From NCBI GenBank assembly GCA_023091665.1, contig JALJCQ010000015.1, positions 1,922,001 to 1,986,000 on the forward strand: a DNA stretch of 64,000 bases. The letters are read 5' to 3'. Shown piece after piece: positions 24,601-37,041 of the stretch; within the stretch, counting starts at the first letter, position 1; each line of letters opens with the position of its first letter. The notes under the pieces are model-generated. The model saw nothing but the letters and a program-made list of their open reading frames with translations. It had not been told where the DNA came from and did no database searches. This DNA is from Pythium myriotylum. Lineage: Eukaryota; Oomycota; Peronosporomycetes; Pythiales; Pythiaceae. The translations under genes and the position numbers were made by a program.

Positions 24601-27600
24601 GGTATCATCGTTTTTTGACGATCTCACTGCGGTCACATCAACTCGAGACGGTATGATCGGATCGCGAAGCGCACAGGGAGATAACCAACTAGCATATGCT
24701 CAGCGTTCGGCGAACTCGCAAACCAAGTCCGTGTACCATGACAACCTGCGGCGATGCCTATGTGTTGTGCTCTCGTTTGGGTAGGTCCAGAGCGTATCTC
24801 TTCGAGCTACATGAACTAATTGGGTACGAATGATGTCATGTAGATCATGCGCGAAGATGTATGACCTCCTATCAAGCTATCCAACACTGTACTATCAGGC
24901 TTGCGTAAAAACGTTTCAGTGGTTTGATCGAGAATCTTTGGGAGCAGTGTATACAGACACTCTTACTGACGTCCCAGCTCTCAACGACACACTTGCTCGT
25001 ATATCCTTTGCCACTGAAGAGTTTCATGATTTGGAAGCTTTGGCGATTGCTATCCACGAGGATGCAATGAAGATTCTCCGGAGTGCCGACAACACCCTGA
25101 TACCTGACGAGCTTGGTCGCCGGTTTTGCTCAGTTCGATCGAGATTCGAAGACTTCTTGGGGCACCTGAAGTTGCTCTATCTCTATCAAAAAGACAAAGT
25201 GAGTCGACTCCAAGATGCCTTGTTGTGTGGAATCCGTTTACTCGAGGGGGACGGAAAAGAGGCCGCTGATCAGCTTGAGAAGAGTGCCGATGGATACGTG
25301 CAGCTCACAGAGGCTAGTCGTGCTGTGCTTGAAAGCGCGACGAAGTTACGAGAGCACGAAGCGATCGATCGTGATGCTCGTCGCGCTTTCTTATTAGATG
25401 AACAGCGGTGCGCGTCGCTTCATGGCGAAGTTGAGCGAGAGCGTGATATGATCCAGAGCGAGCTCGACAAGACTCTTCCAGACGTCGCAAAAGCTACAGA
25501 TGCTCTGTCACAGATAAACAAGCACCACATTACGGAAATGAAATCCTTCGTGAATCCACCACAACTCGTCAGACTCGCGATGCAAGCTGTATGTGTACTG
25601 TTAGGTGTTCCACCGACCTGGACCGAAGCCTTGCGCATTCTTGCTGACATTCACTTCCTTGATCGGCTACGAAACTTCAACAAAGACCGCATCGACGTTG
25701 CTTTGATTGATCGGGTGAAGCTTTACACGAATCATCCCGATTTTTCTATGGAGAATATGAAGCGCGCCTCAGTAGCTTCGACAACGTTATGTAAGTGGGT
25801 TCTCTCGCTCGTAAAGTACTTCGAAGTCATGAAACGGGTCGCACCAACTCGAAGAAAGCTGATTCAAACGGAGCACCAATTCCAACAGATCGATGAGATG
25901 GTCCGAGGAGAGCACCAAAAAATCATTGATTTAGAACTTTATCTCAATGAATTACGAGTGAAGCACCTTGAGAACGTACGGCGTGAAGAAGAGCTTCAAC
26001 AAGAATATGAGTCCAAGACCAAATGGAAGGCAGGCATCATTCAGTTTCAGGGGGTGGTTGAACGATGGCTAGTTGTACTAAACAGACGCGCCGGACGGGT
26101 TAGTGATCAACACTTCAAGCTTATCGGGGATTCTGCAATTGCTGCAGCGGCAGCAACGTATTTGTCTCATATCCGATTTGACGCTCGCGAAGGAACTATG
26201 CTTCGATGGCAAAATCTTGCCTTGCGGCATCTCAGAGGACGTCCATCGTATGCAAGCCCTCCAACACAAAGCGTATCTACGCCTGGTATACAATCCTTCG
26301 CCAAAAGCTGGTCTGTTTCCAGCCAGCTGCTAAAGGAAGCGCTCAAACGCATTATCGTCTTAATGGAGCTGAAAGAAGAAGTTCCGTTCACCCTCAACAT
26401 GCTACTCATGGACCAAGTTCAGCATGTGGCTGGTAGATACCCCATCCTGATTGATCCACTCAGCTTAGCCACGTCTTGGCTCAGGCGACATTGTGACAGT
26501 ATTTCTTCGGAGTATGGAGAGCTCAACGAGGGAACGGAGGGAAATATTGACTTGGAGAAGACTCCCGGATTCGCAGAAGACGAAATTTTTCCTCATCAAG
26601 TGCATCATACGTCTACAAGTCTCCTGATGCAGCGTTTTCGTCTTGTCCTGGTGGATGCATGCGAGTCCAAAGCAGTTGAACTTATAGAGAAGCAAATCAA
26701 TTGCAAATCCCCACTAGTGGTGAGTATCATCTCACTGCCCGCTGAGTTGGTTCTGACCAATCGTGCTGTTAGATCGTGATCACCCACGCGAGTGATTGCG
26801 ACGAGGCAACTTTTCACGCACTTCTCGACGTAGTCAGTGTAGCAACGAAGAAAGGAGGCCACACCATTATATTCTCCACCAAGGCCCTTGGGAAGATGCT
26901 CTCTTGGAAACCACAGGTGAGTTTACCCTTCTCATGAGTATTACTTTGGAGAGCTACACTCTCTATCGGCAGATTTGGAGTCAACTGAGCGCGATTGATT
27001 GCACTCCAACGGCAAAAGAGATCGAGAACTACGTCCTATCAAAGTTTCTCAGGCACTATTGGCCAGCTCTGGAAGCCGATTATGATGCAGCGTGTGATGC
27101 ATTTGTGGCGGAACGAAGCAACGAAGAGCAAGTCATTTGTAGTTTTGTCGAATATCTTCAAAAGCTATCTGATGATCGACAAGCCACGGTTTTCTCGTAC
27201 GCACGCCAACCATCCCGTGTTGGTGTGGTGGGTAGTTCTATTGGTCAGGGAGATCATCTTGGCTTGGATGAGAACGAAATGGGGACAATTACACGTTTTT
27301 TGAGTGAGTACACGGTGGCAAGACACAAGCGCCAGAGAGCGAAGCGCAACGCATTGGAACTCCGTCAGCGACGCCAACGTTTCGAGCCGATCGCATATCG
27401 GGCTCACGTGTTTCTAACTCTGGAAGAACACTTTTTCTCCGTGTTCCCTCGTTGGCAACATTCGCTGAAGCGGGGACCAGAGTCAATCCTGGTTCTCTTC
27501 GAAAGTTGCATCAAAGAAGTTATTGCCTCGGTTACTGGAACAACTGAGGACGGCCCTGATAATGCACGAGTGCAAAGCGTACTCCAGAGCATGGTCGATA

Positions 27601-30600
27601 GTATCACGGAAAGGTTTCTGCTGCGACGACTATTGGGGATTCCGTCCGTGGCGCATCGATCGTATCTTTACCTATTGGCTGTGAGTGTCGCATCTGCAAA
27701 AGGGGAGCGCGGCATCGCTGAGAGACTGCTACCCTTGAACCCAACTGAACGATCGCCCAACTTTCAAATGCTCAAAGCCAAGTCGACGAATGCGGGGATG
27801 GATCGGTTTACGGAGCTCGCTAGGAGCATAGCCACCGAGTTCGTCCATGCTGTCATATCATCGACCGTAAACCAACTGTCCGGTTGGATAGAAACCGCCG
27901 TAGCAGTGCCCAGCAGATGTCAAAGCTTGTACTATCGGATTCATAGTGGACTTTTGTGCTTACTCCCGCCAAGAAGGCGCAGACAACTAGAAACCTCTCT
28001 CAGTCTTGACATGGAAAGGAACGGCGATGCATGGGTCGACTTCGCACAGTCTCCATCTCTCGATCAAGTTAATGATGCGAATGCCCATAGTGGACCCCTT
28101 GAGTGGTTCAGGCAGCTAAATTCATTGGAGAGCTGCTGTCTCAGTGGTGTTCTGTTTTGCACAGTCTCGCCCGATATCGTGGATGCAGTGATCAACGATT
28201 ACATCGGACGAGAGTCCGCAAGGCGAACAGTGACGAAAAATCTTTTAGAAACTCCTTGCCATCTCGGAATCGCGACAGTGGTTCATTTTGATCCGCACAT
28301 GCAAGCACTGTCACCAATATCTTTGATAGCCCACAGTGCGAGGTTGGCTGGCTTGCGAGAGGAATATGTCTTACATATCTCCCTGAAGAATGAAGGAGAC
28401 GTGCGGAAGCTAGGACTGCTTCGAGAGCAATATCCACAAGGCATTTGGTTTGTTGTCCACGACACATTTGCTGCATCCCAAGTAGAGTTAAATGCCCTCC
28501 GACTAGAAATGGCCAAGCTGGACGATATGCAGAATCCTGGATCGGTGTGTGGTTCCCGGTTATGGATTCTCCATCCTTTAGTCAGTGGCATGACTCCCAG
28601 CCGACTGGACTTTGCATGTAATCACCTCTTCTTAGAGCATCCGAGTCGACTGGTTGAGTGTTACGAAGAGAGTCTCAGAGACGAGATAATGCGCAAATTT
28701 GAGCTAGATACTGGACTGCTGGATGCGCGATCATCCGCAGCAATCAGGCTGGGGTCGCAAAGAGGTGATTTGCGACCGTTAAAAGTGTTGGCAAGCAATG
28801 GCATCCGCCACGGACCGATTTTTCGGTCGCAGTTCTCTCCGCAACTCCCCAATGATCAGCTGTGGATGCGATCAGGTCTATGGATATTTCAGTCTATGCT
28901 ACGAGCACACCTCTCACTTGGCAAAGGAGACGCTGGCGGTGGGCCTACACAAACGTGTCCGATACCTCCCGATCTACTCGCCTGCCGCATCGACATGCAG
29001 CGCATAATGCGTGCCATTCAGCTGCATCATCGTCAGCGTACGCTGGCTTCAACAATGGTGGCCATCTTAGGTCTAAGTGGCAGTTCGTTGACGGCGTATG
29101 CCCTAGCAGCCGAATCAACATGCGTAGCCGAGCTCGCATCTGCAGTCTACAGTTCAAAGATTCCCCACCCAACAGCTTCCGGCTTGATTCGCGATCTTCT
29201 TCGAGTATGTCTTCATACACCTGGATCGGAGTATGAAGGAGGAAGCAGTGGTTGGTCACAGGCGACCGAGTGGGAGAGGCAATTGGTGACAGCGCGAGAT
29301 CTCATCTCCGTGCGAGATCCTTCCGAACTTTTCTCCAGTCTCGCCGACGAGTCGGCTATGCTTCCCAAGAGTCTACGAACACAGATCCAGGCATCGAGTT
29401 GTCCTGTTGGGATCTCTGTCACCAGTGTGGGAGGCTCCAATACACCTCGATTTACCCAGTTGGTGGACTTGATTGCGATTGCACGAACACAAATCACGCG
29501 AATTATCGCTCGCCTACCACCCCGGGAATGCCTTGCTGGTGGAATCCATCGCCAAGAACATCATCGCCGGGCGAGCATAATCACTGCTTGGCGGAAGTAC
29601 CGCCCCACCGCGTTGGCTCCTCTCGGCACCCACGTCAAGCATTCTGCGTCTAGTCCGTGCTGGGAGCGTGCGGTCTTAGACCACTTACTCCAGACTGAAT
29701 TGCCAGCAATTGAGGCCTACGTCCGTCATCTCTGGGCGCTCGTCGAGTTTCTCTCGTCGCTCAAGATGGACTACGTCTCAGGTCGGGCAGATGCCATGGG
29801 TCAAGAACTAGGATCCACACTAGAAACTCTCTCACAAGGAAGGGTTCCCCAATCGTGGCGAAAAGTGTCGCCAGGCGGATACTCAAGTCACTTCTCTGCC
29901 TCTTCAAGGTTTCGCGATGGGCCAATGTATCCTGCACCAGTGTGTCTGGATGCATGGATTGGGTGGGTTCAAAGGACTGTCGAGTACTACCAACGCGTCG
30001 CAAATGAGCGCCAACTTCCAGAAATTCTGTCATTATCTTCATTTGGATATCCCCGAGGTACGAGCTGTCGCCGATATGCGATTCTATCGCGCTAGCGCGG
30101 TCATGTGAGTACTGATTGGGTGTATTCGGGAGCAGATTGTTTGCTTGCTGTCCACCGCAGCATTGCTATCGACCGCGGGATCTCTATGGATCTACTTTCT
30201 TTCGTGATTAGGCGCCCAGGGAGCTCACTTGAAGGAGGCAACAATGAATCCGTGTCTACTGGCGACTCCAAAGGTGTCATTCCGACCTTCCAGGTCTCTG
30301 ACCTGATGCTCTGGGTAAGTTCCACGGACTCTCGGCCTCTGCTCGCACTAATCATTGCTCTCACGCACAGAATGCATGCTGGTCTGCTGAGGCCCACGCA
30401 CTCACCGAGTCCGTCACACACGCTGGGTCGACTCGGCGGGTACTCGAGCCGCTGCCGACGCTTACGGTGCAAGTGGTGCGGGGCGTCGAGACGACTGACA
30501 CCTCTCACCTCTATCGCTGCCCAGTTTTTTTGAGCGCAGCTAGCTTCGCGCAGGCAGAAGAGCCGATAGCGTTTTTGTTCTCGCCCACAGTAGGCCCCGC

Positions 30601-30694
30601 GAGCGCGCTGAGTGCCTGCGGCGTCGCCATGTTCATCCAGGAGGACCTCGACGACGGACATGGATACACTTTTGGATCGTGGAACACTGTCTGA
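15688..30694 (+). CDS. divergent dynein heavy chain with degenerate AAA1, DNHD1-like
   Basis: Nine exons (15688-16235, 16301-21788, 21847-23142, 23204-24780, 24844-26719, 26773-26916, 26973-30057, 30136-30314, 30371-30694) join in phase to about 4,838 residues. The tail and linker fill about 1-1590. The AAA ring starts at LTPLSDRIVFAINLA. At AAA1 the usual GPAGTGKTET reads GTFLAGKQTL (about 1615-1624), and the usual CFDEFNR is replaced around WIVLRGLESQ. AAA2 keeps GPSGTGKTT (about 1951), AAA3 keeps GDSAVGKTK (about 2373), and AAA4 has only GAEPSKRRC. The stalk (about 3120-3380) and microtubule-binding domain, with MKSFVNPPQLVRLAMQAVCV, are well preserved, as is the C-terminal cap. A divergent axonemal or DNHD1-like protein is likely; that family assignment is inferred. 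AAA1 powers normal dyneins, so motility is doubtful. Confidence 0.85.
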
Positions 30695-30782
30695 GTATCT
30701 GAGGAATTCAGTGATAGGCTACTTTGGATACTTCTAAATAGAAGCCCCTCTCCTGGACCCTGCACTCCACCAGCAGTCGAAC

Positions 30783-32724
30783 ATGAGTGCCAACCAGCTG
30801 CAGTCACCGCAAGCGACGAGCGCCGAAGATCGCTCGATTGGTGCCGCTTCTCATGCGACGGCGCAGGGCTCAAGCGTGCGCGAGGCCTTCCGCCTCATGG
30901 CCACTCTCATCTATCCAAACATCCCGCTCGCGTACTTGGATCTCTGCGCCCGAATCCTGCAGCGGCGCCACATGGAGACGGTGTTTGAAGAGCGCGCGTT
31001 GTCGCTTCTCTGCGCCTTCCCTCCTTGCGGCAATTCCATTCGCGAGTGCGTTCACTGGAACCCTGGGGTGATAGCCCCGCTGCTCCACTCACGTTAAGTT
31101 TGGTGGTCTGCAGAAATAATGCCAAGTATCGTGTATCACTAAAGAAGAAAGAGATTTACGATGCCCACACCGAAAACCAGTTCTGCTCAGAGCAATGCCT
31201 GAAGGTGAGGTAGAAGGTTTTGATTTCAGTTGGCTGGATGACCACTAATTCGATCGTATGGACGATCCAGAAAGCGCGAGTATTCACCTCGCGCCTCGTC
31301 GCGAAACCGCCTCAACTTGTCCCCTCTCTGTTGGACGTCTTTGGAACAGATAAGCCTAATCCATTCGTTTGGGAGAAGCAGCAAAAGGAACTGCAAGTGT
31401 CAGTGCCAACAGGGGGACGGCGACGTGCTCCAAAAGCGAAAACAGTCTGGTCCAAGACCTCTGACCTGGGTGTTGTTGAGAGACCGAAGGCGGCCGATCC
31501 GAACGAAGTGCTAGCTTCGCTGGTTGCATCGACACCTGCAATAAGCGAAAACGCGGAACCGGCAGCCCCGACTCCACAGTTTTCTGATGCGGCAAATGCA
31601 GTGCTTATCGAAGGTTTTGTGTTTCCCTCACATAAGCAATCGCTCGCGAAGAAAGTCGAACGCAAGTGGCAGGAATCTGCTGACTCTAAAGGTGACGAGA
31701 TCATAGTTAGTGACAGTGAAGAGAGCGAGATCAGTGAGTCGGAAGACGAATCCACCGGGAGCGTAGATATGTCAGATTTTGATTCCGATGATGTTGAGGA
31801 GGAGATCATTTCGACCGACGATCTTCCACTATTTATCAACATTTGGCGCATGCTAAGCGAGTGGATCACTCACGATACGAACCTTCTCGTCGCCCGCAAG
31901 GCTCTGCCAGAGAAGGTAGTTCCGTCACTACCAAAGAACGCCCAGGAGAAGAAACAACGCGAGGATGCTGAACACGCAGCTCAACTCATATTCAATGAGA
32001 GGTACAACGCATTCTCACTGATGCTTGCACGACAGTTGCCGCACGTTGCCCAGCAGCTCAAACTGTCTTTGGATCGTCATGCATCACACCGGATCGATTC
32101 GCTGGTCAAGAGCTTTCTCTTTCGCGATGCCATCGATGGACGCAATTTCCACCAGGTATTGATCCAGCAGTGGCTATGAGTAGTACCTTGAACTCCCTGA
32201 ACTCACGAACGCGTGTACTCGAAGTGGTCCTGCATTGCAGCTTTGCTACTTCTTGTTGCACATGACAAGCACCTGAAGAACATGACCTCAGACGAGTTGC
32301 AGTAAGTGTAGCAGTGTACATTAGTACCCGATTGAGTTCTCTGACGACCTCGAGCTTACTTAGATCCGCCCGAATTGTGACAAAGCTTGATTCCAGCGAA
32401 CTCGAGCAGCTACTTGATCTATTCTACACATTGAGGGACGATAGCGAGGTCGCCATCGACGACGATGTGGCCCCTCTGGTGGCTGATGATGAAGAAGATG
32501 AAGGCAAGAAGCGTGCAGCCGCCTACGACGCCGCAAAAAAGTGTCGTCGTTGTCGACGACCGGAGGCCAAGTGCGTTTGTAGTATGAGAGCGAAGAGCGA
32601 GAAGCCGGCCAATAGCGAGGCATCAACTGAAGAAATTGAGCAGATGTTCAGAGATGCAATGACACTACGTGAACTGAACGAAGACCTCATAGCCGCCAGT
32701 AGCGCATATGACGGCGTGGATTAG
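30783..32724 (+). CDS. RPAP2: RPAP2/Rtr1-type RNA polymerase II CTD phosphatase
   Basis: Five exons (30783-31045, 31114-31204, 31271-32155, 32225-32301, 32364-32724) give 558 residues. The zinc-binding Rtr1 domain is clear: CAFPPCGN, then KYRVSLKKKEIYDA, then FCSEQCLKKARVF, the CX4C...CX3C arrangement of this family. RPAP2/Rtr1 removes Ser5 phosphate from the RNA polymerase II tail and takes part in polymerase import. The first and second halves of the finger are joined by a 68-bp intron. The acceptor of exon 4 is inferred (AAG at 32222-32224) because only it keeps frame into WSCIAALLLLVAHD. The middle is acidic (about 255-290). The C-terminus carries an extra CRRCRRPEAKCVC motif not expected in the family. 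The stop lies 12 bp from the end of the convergent CDK10 gene. Confidence 0.88.
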
Positions 32725-32736
32725 CTGCTTAAAATG

Positions 32737-34106
32737 TCATACGTGCTTACGCTTGCCCAGGATGTCATCTTGTTGTTTGAATGTTGATGCTGTTGACGTC
32801 ATATCGCCGTGTGCAGATGGGAATGTGGGCATCATACTAGTTTCCTGCGGGAAAGGTTTCTCGCGGAAGTATGGGTGATGAAGGGCATCTTGGGCCTGTT
32901 CGTAGCGAAAAAACTTCATGAGATCACCACCATGTAATCGTTGAGACTTAGTCATTCTCGCACCGTGATTCGCCGTTCAGGGTCATAAGTCAGAAGCCGT
33001 TTGAGTAGGTCGAGCCCTCGCGTCGAGAAGTCTGGAAGAAGTTTGTGCAGTCGATTCGTTGTATAGCGAGAGGTATCGAAGTGAATTTTGTCAGCATAAG
33101 GAAGTGATGCCATGCCTGGCCAGTCACTATCGCTGGGCCTCCCCAAGAGCTGAAAAATTTTCTCAAGTTGTTCAGTCTCATTAGATCCGGGTAGAAGCGG
33201 CTCGCGCAACAAGAGTTCAGCAAAGATGCAGCCACATGCCCACATATCTATGGCCCCGGTGTAGGTATCTGCGCCAAGCAGTAGTTCAGGCGCTCTGTAC
33301 CAGAGTGTTACGACTTTTGGGGTGAGACTGAGATCGTCGAACTTCTCTGCACTTTCCTTTTTATGGTGTCGGTTATCGAGAGTGACACGCTCTCGCGCGA
33401 GCCCGAAATCCGCTAGCTTTACATTTCCGTAGCGATCGTAGAGGATGTTGGAAAGTTTAATGTCTCGGTGCATAACATGCTGGCGGTGCAAGTAGTTGAC
33501 TGCATGAAGCACTGAGAGCATGACACGTTTAAGCTTATAAAAATGGTGTGAGTGCACACAAAAGAAAGTCTAAACCCCGCTGACACCCCTACCTCGGACT
33601 CTTTGAACGGGTGGTGGTGGCCAGACCGCGAGCGCAGAAGGAGAGCAAGGTCATGCTCGCAATACTCAAAAACAAGAAAGACGCTGTCCACAGTGCATCA
33701 GTCTTCTCGAGGCTTTTGCCAATGGACGAGGCTCGGCACTGTACCTCGATCGCTTTTGACCGACGACGACGTCCAGAAGCCGCACGCAGTTGGGATGCTG
33801 CAGTCGCTGAAGTAGCTTGATCTCTCTTAAAGCTGTGACCGGGAACTAGAAATACGCAGGATCAGCGCGGTCCTCGTCAGCGAGTGAGCCCCGAGCGACA
33901 CCAACACCGTCCGAGGCCTCGTTGTGGAGGATGACACGCTTGAGGGCCACGATACGCTGCGTCTTTCGATCGCGCGCGCGGTACACGGTCCCGTACGTGC
34001 CCTCTCCGATGCGATTGAGCTTCTCGAAGTCATTGACGTCGCGGCAGCGTCCCTGCGGCTTGAAGAACTGCTCGACTTGATCATCCGCGATTGTCATTGA
34101 GCCCAC
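32737..34106 (-). CDS. CDK10: cyclin-dependent kinase 10 homologue
   Basis: Five minus-strand exons (34106-33906, 33845-33745, 33683-33593, 33533-32964, 32895-32737) give 373 residues. The kinase core begins CRDVNDFEKLNRIGEGTYG. It has the ATP lysine in IVALKRV, a cyclin-contacting helix FPVTALREIKLL in place of PITSLRE, the catalytic loop HRDIKLSN, DFGLAR, and the CDK signature TLWYRAPELLLG. The C-terminus REKPFPQETSMMPTFPS is characteristic of CDK10. The family partners with cyclin M/Q-type cyclins and acts on transcription factors and cilium-related control. An insertion of about 15 residues (DNRHHKKESAEKFDDL) sits just before the activation segment. Intron 1 needs the donor GGT/GTTGGT to keep frame. 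Confidence 0.9.
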
Positions 34107-34313
34107 TCGCCAATCTGCAGGAGCGCGGCTTTAGTGGCCTTTCCGCGAAAGTGACTGTAGCCATGTGTGGCTAGTGGGCGTGGCTAGTGCCGCTTGAGGC
34201 CTTCGAGTGGACTCACCAAAAGGGCACGCGTCAAGTTCCTGCTCAGTGGGTTTAAGTTACGTATATGATGAATCGTTAAAGCCACGAGGAGTCCACTTTT
34301 GGAAGCCTGAGAC

Positions 34314-35013
34314 TCAAATCTCGTCTTCCTCAAGCATCATGTTGGGCACTGCGTTGTTGACAACGTATGAGCGCGAGCAGTTGTTGCAGATTAGCTCGCC
34401 CTCTACAATGTTGGTCTAGGGAAGAAAACCGCAGGCGCCCTCGTCAGTACGAAAATCCATATCAGTCCCGATCCCGCGCTGCCCTTACATCGAGGATGAC
34501 GCGGTGAATGAGCTTCAGTAACTCATCGGCTGTCGAGAGATCTGCTGGAAGTTCGTCAGGAAGGATCGGTACATCCGGGTGGTTTAACTTGTTCAGTAGA
34601 AGGCAACTTAGCGACCAATGCGACCATTCCATGCCTGTGACCGTTGCCTTTACCTCTTTGGTGGTGTGCACGAGTGCTGGGTAATCGATCGACTGCATGA
34701 TATGCAGCATAAACTGCTTGCTGAACACAGTCTCCATCACGACCACGCCGTCCATTTCAGGCACAATCTACCACGCATTTTCACAATGAGGAGCCATCAC
34801 GACGGAGTCGCGCGGCAACGGGGGAATCACCCTGAGAGGAAAGTTGAGCGGCCGGAGCCCTGGCTCGCGCCCGGCGGTGTCCTGGCACGCCTGCCACGAT
34901 CAAGAGTCAGCCGCACATCGAAACGTAGCTCTTGAGCGGCGTCTTCAAGCTAGCGGGCCGTGGGCGCGTACCTTCACGTTGCAGACGAGCATGTTGTGCG
35001 TCAAGAGCCGCAT
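34314..35013 (-). CDS. TRM112: TRM112 methyltransferase activator subunit
   Basis: Four minus-strand exons (35013-34972, 34890-34831, 34767-34489, 34415-34314) give 160 residues, close to the normal family size. The N-terminus MRLLTHNMLVCNVKAC supplies the first zinc cysteines, followed by RPLNFPLRI. The zinc-ribbon half is VEGELICNNCSRSYVV, and the conserved end reads AVPNMMLEEDE. TRM112 is a small zinc protein that stabilises several methyltransferases acting on tRNA, rRNA and the termination factor eRF1. The insert between the two halves is helical, as usual. Each intron is 63-81 bp. Its start faces the GNL3-like gene across about 245 bp, so the two ribosome/translation-linked genes probably share a promoter. 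Confidence 0.9.
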
Positions 35014-35257
35014 CTTCGCTTCGAGTGTCGATCTCGTGCTTTTGTGTCGATTGGCAGCCACTTTGATGGTCATGGGACCCTACCCGCCTTCCAATATAGA
35101 AGTACAATTGGCTGAAAATTGTATCCTTGACGGGATTTCATCTAATCGGTGATGTAGTTGGAATCGATTGGTTGGTTGGAGGTTACTTGTTGGCGTGGCT
35201 CTTGGGGATTGATTGAGTGGAAGCGGACTCGAAGAGCTACGCCGCTGCGCAGGCACC

Positions 35258-36899
35258 ATGGTGAAGAAGAAGTACCAGTCCAAGCGCCTGACGCTCCACA
35301 AGAAGTACAAGATCGCCAAGAAAGTGCGCGAGCACAAGCGCCAGGAACGCAAGAAGGAGCGACTGAACGTGCACAAGAAGAAGAAGGACCCGGGCATCCC
35401 CAACAACTGGCCCTTCAAGGAAGAGCTGCTGCAGCAAGTCGAGAACGCACGACTTGCCGAGATTGCGGCGAAGAAACAGGCAGAACAGCAGCGAAAGGAA
35501 GAGCGCAAGGAGCGGAAGCGAGCAGAGAAGCTCGCGCGGGCTAATGGAGGTGTCGGCGCAGCGCTCGCTCCGACGCCACAGTCGGTCGAGTTGCAGGCGA
35601 AGAAAGACCTCAAACACGCCGTGACCAAGTCAGACCTCGTGATTGTCGTGCTCGACGCTCGTGATCCCCAGGGCTCGCGGTCATTATCACTGGAAGATGG
35701 TCTTATCGGCAAGGCGGGTAAGAAGGTGCTTCTCGTGCTCAACAAGATCGACTTGATCGCTACTGAGACTGCCGAGAAGGTGAGGTTTTCATTTCAGCTT
35801 CCGATAGCTTCAATTCACTGTACTGAAAGTGACGTTGTGTCTTGTAGTGGGTGAACTATTTGCGCCGATTCCACCCAACGATTCCAGTGCGATCGTTAAA
35901 CGAGAAAGTTGTTGAGACAAAGAAGAAGTCCCGCGCTTTGCAAGGCCAGAAGGCTCTATACGAACGCGCACAAGAGTTAACGGGTCTGCGCGATAACGGC
36001 AGTGTAGAGGCGCTTCGCTACTTTCTGGATGAGTTCAGCTCATCTGCAAAGGAGCTGCAGCACGTTGCGATTGTCGGCTACCCGAACGTCGGTAAGAGCA
36101 CGCTTTTCAACTCAATCAAGAAACGCGCCATTGCAGCCGTCAACAAGTTGCCTCTCACGACCAAGACTGCTTTGGAAGCGCAGTATAACGATAAGCTTGT
36201 CTTGATCGATACGCCTCCTCTAGACGTGGACTACAGTACCAAGGCATCGATTGTTCTCCGTCACGGAGTGTCTGGAGTTTGGCTCGAGGATCCTGTGCCC
36301 GTCGTCCGCGACCTGCTACAACGTGGTGATGGGATGAACCTGATGCAGCACCTGCAGATTCCGGTCTTCAAGAGCCATGAAGACTTTCTTGCCAAGCTCG
36401 CAGTCAAGAAGAACTTGCTTCGTAAGGGCGGGGATCCCGACATTTTGCAGACAGCTCGGGGATTCCTGCGTGACCTCGGAAACGGCACTTACTCGACAAG
36501 TTGCTTGCCTCCAGCCAAGTCCAAGTCGCGATTCGATATGCCGGAATGGTATACCAAACTGTCCCTTCCGAAGGTGCGTGCTCGTTACCCACCTATTGCT
36601 TTCTTTTGTCCGCTAAACTAGTATGTACCTACTTACAGCTCGGAGAGTTTGAATCGGCATTGTACTTGTCGAATAAGTCGGAGTTGCGTCGAGAGATTGT
36701 CTTTGTTGCTGCCCCAGTTGCCCATGCTGCTGGTGACACAACTGAGTTTGATCTCGTCATGGGCCAGCTGCCCGAAAACGATGGGCTCACGTCTGAAGAT
36801 GAGGACGAGGAAATGGATGGTGACGATGCCGATGAAGACGGGGAGGAGGTCGACGACGACGACGATGACGAAGTTGAGGGAGAAGCCGATGATGAATAA
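35258..36899 (+). CDS. GNL3: GNL3/Nug1-type circularly permuted nucleolar GTPase
   Basis: Three exons (35258-35779, 35848-36573, 36639-36899) give 502 residues. The first 110 residues are extremely Lys/Arg-rich (MVKKKYQSKRLTLHKKYKIA), matching the GN3L N-terminal domain and nucleolar targeting. The GTPase motifs occur in permuted order: the DARDPQGSRS region and LNKIDL (G4) first, then GYPNVGKSTLFNSI (G1) and LIDTPPLD (G3). Members (nucleostemin, Nug1) act in assembly and nuclear export of the 60S ribosomal subunit. The final 40 residues are almost all Asp/Glu. The G3 motif reads DTPPLD rather than the usual DTPG, a small deviation. The GTPase core and length agree with the family. Confidence 0.92.
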
Positions 36900-37041
36900 A
36901 CACCCCCAGACCAATACAATGAGTAGAGTATATACCACACCAACTGCAACAACACCATAACTTTGTGTATTCATCAAATCCGCAGGATATACCTGAATGG
37001 CTGAGCGCTCGACTGCGCATTGTACACCAAGTGCTCCGGGA

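Noticed and set aside
32520..32590. DTW-domain protein
   Set aside because: Only the CxxCxRPxxxCxC opening is present; the catalytic part is missing.
35080..35745. 221-codon minus-strand frame opposite GNL3
   Set aside because: Ser/Arg/Phe-rich antisense shadow of the Lys-rich GNL3 head.
36960..37041. Possible tRNA between GNL3 and the hydrolase
   Set aside because: No T-arm or acceptor stem pairing found.
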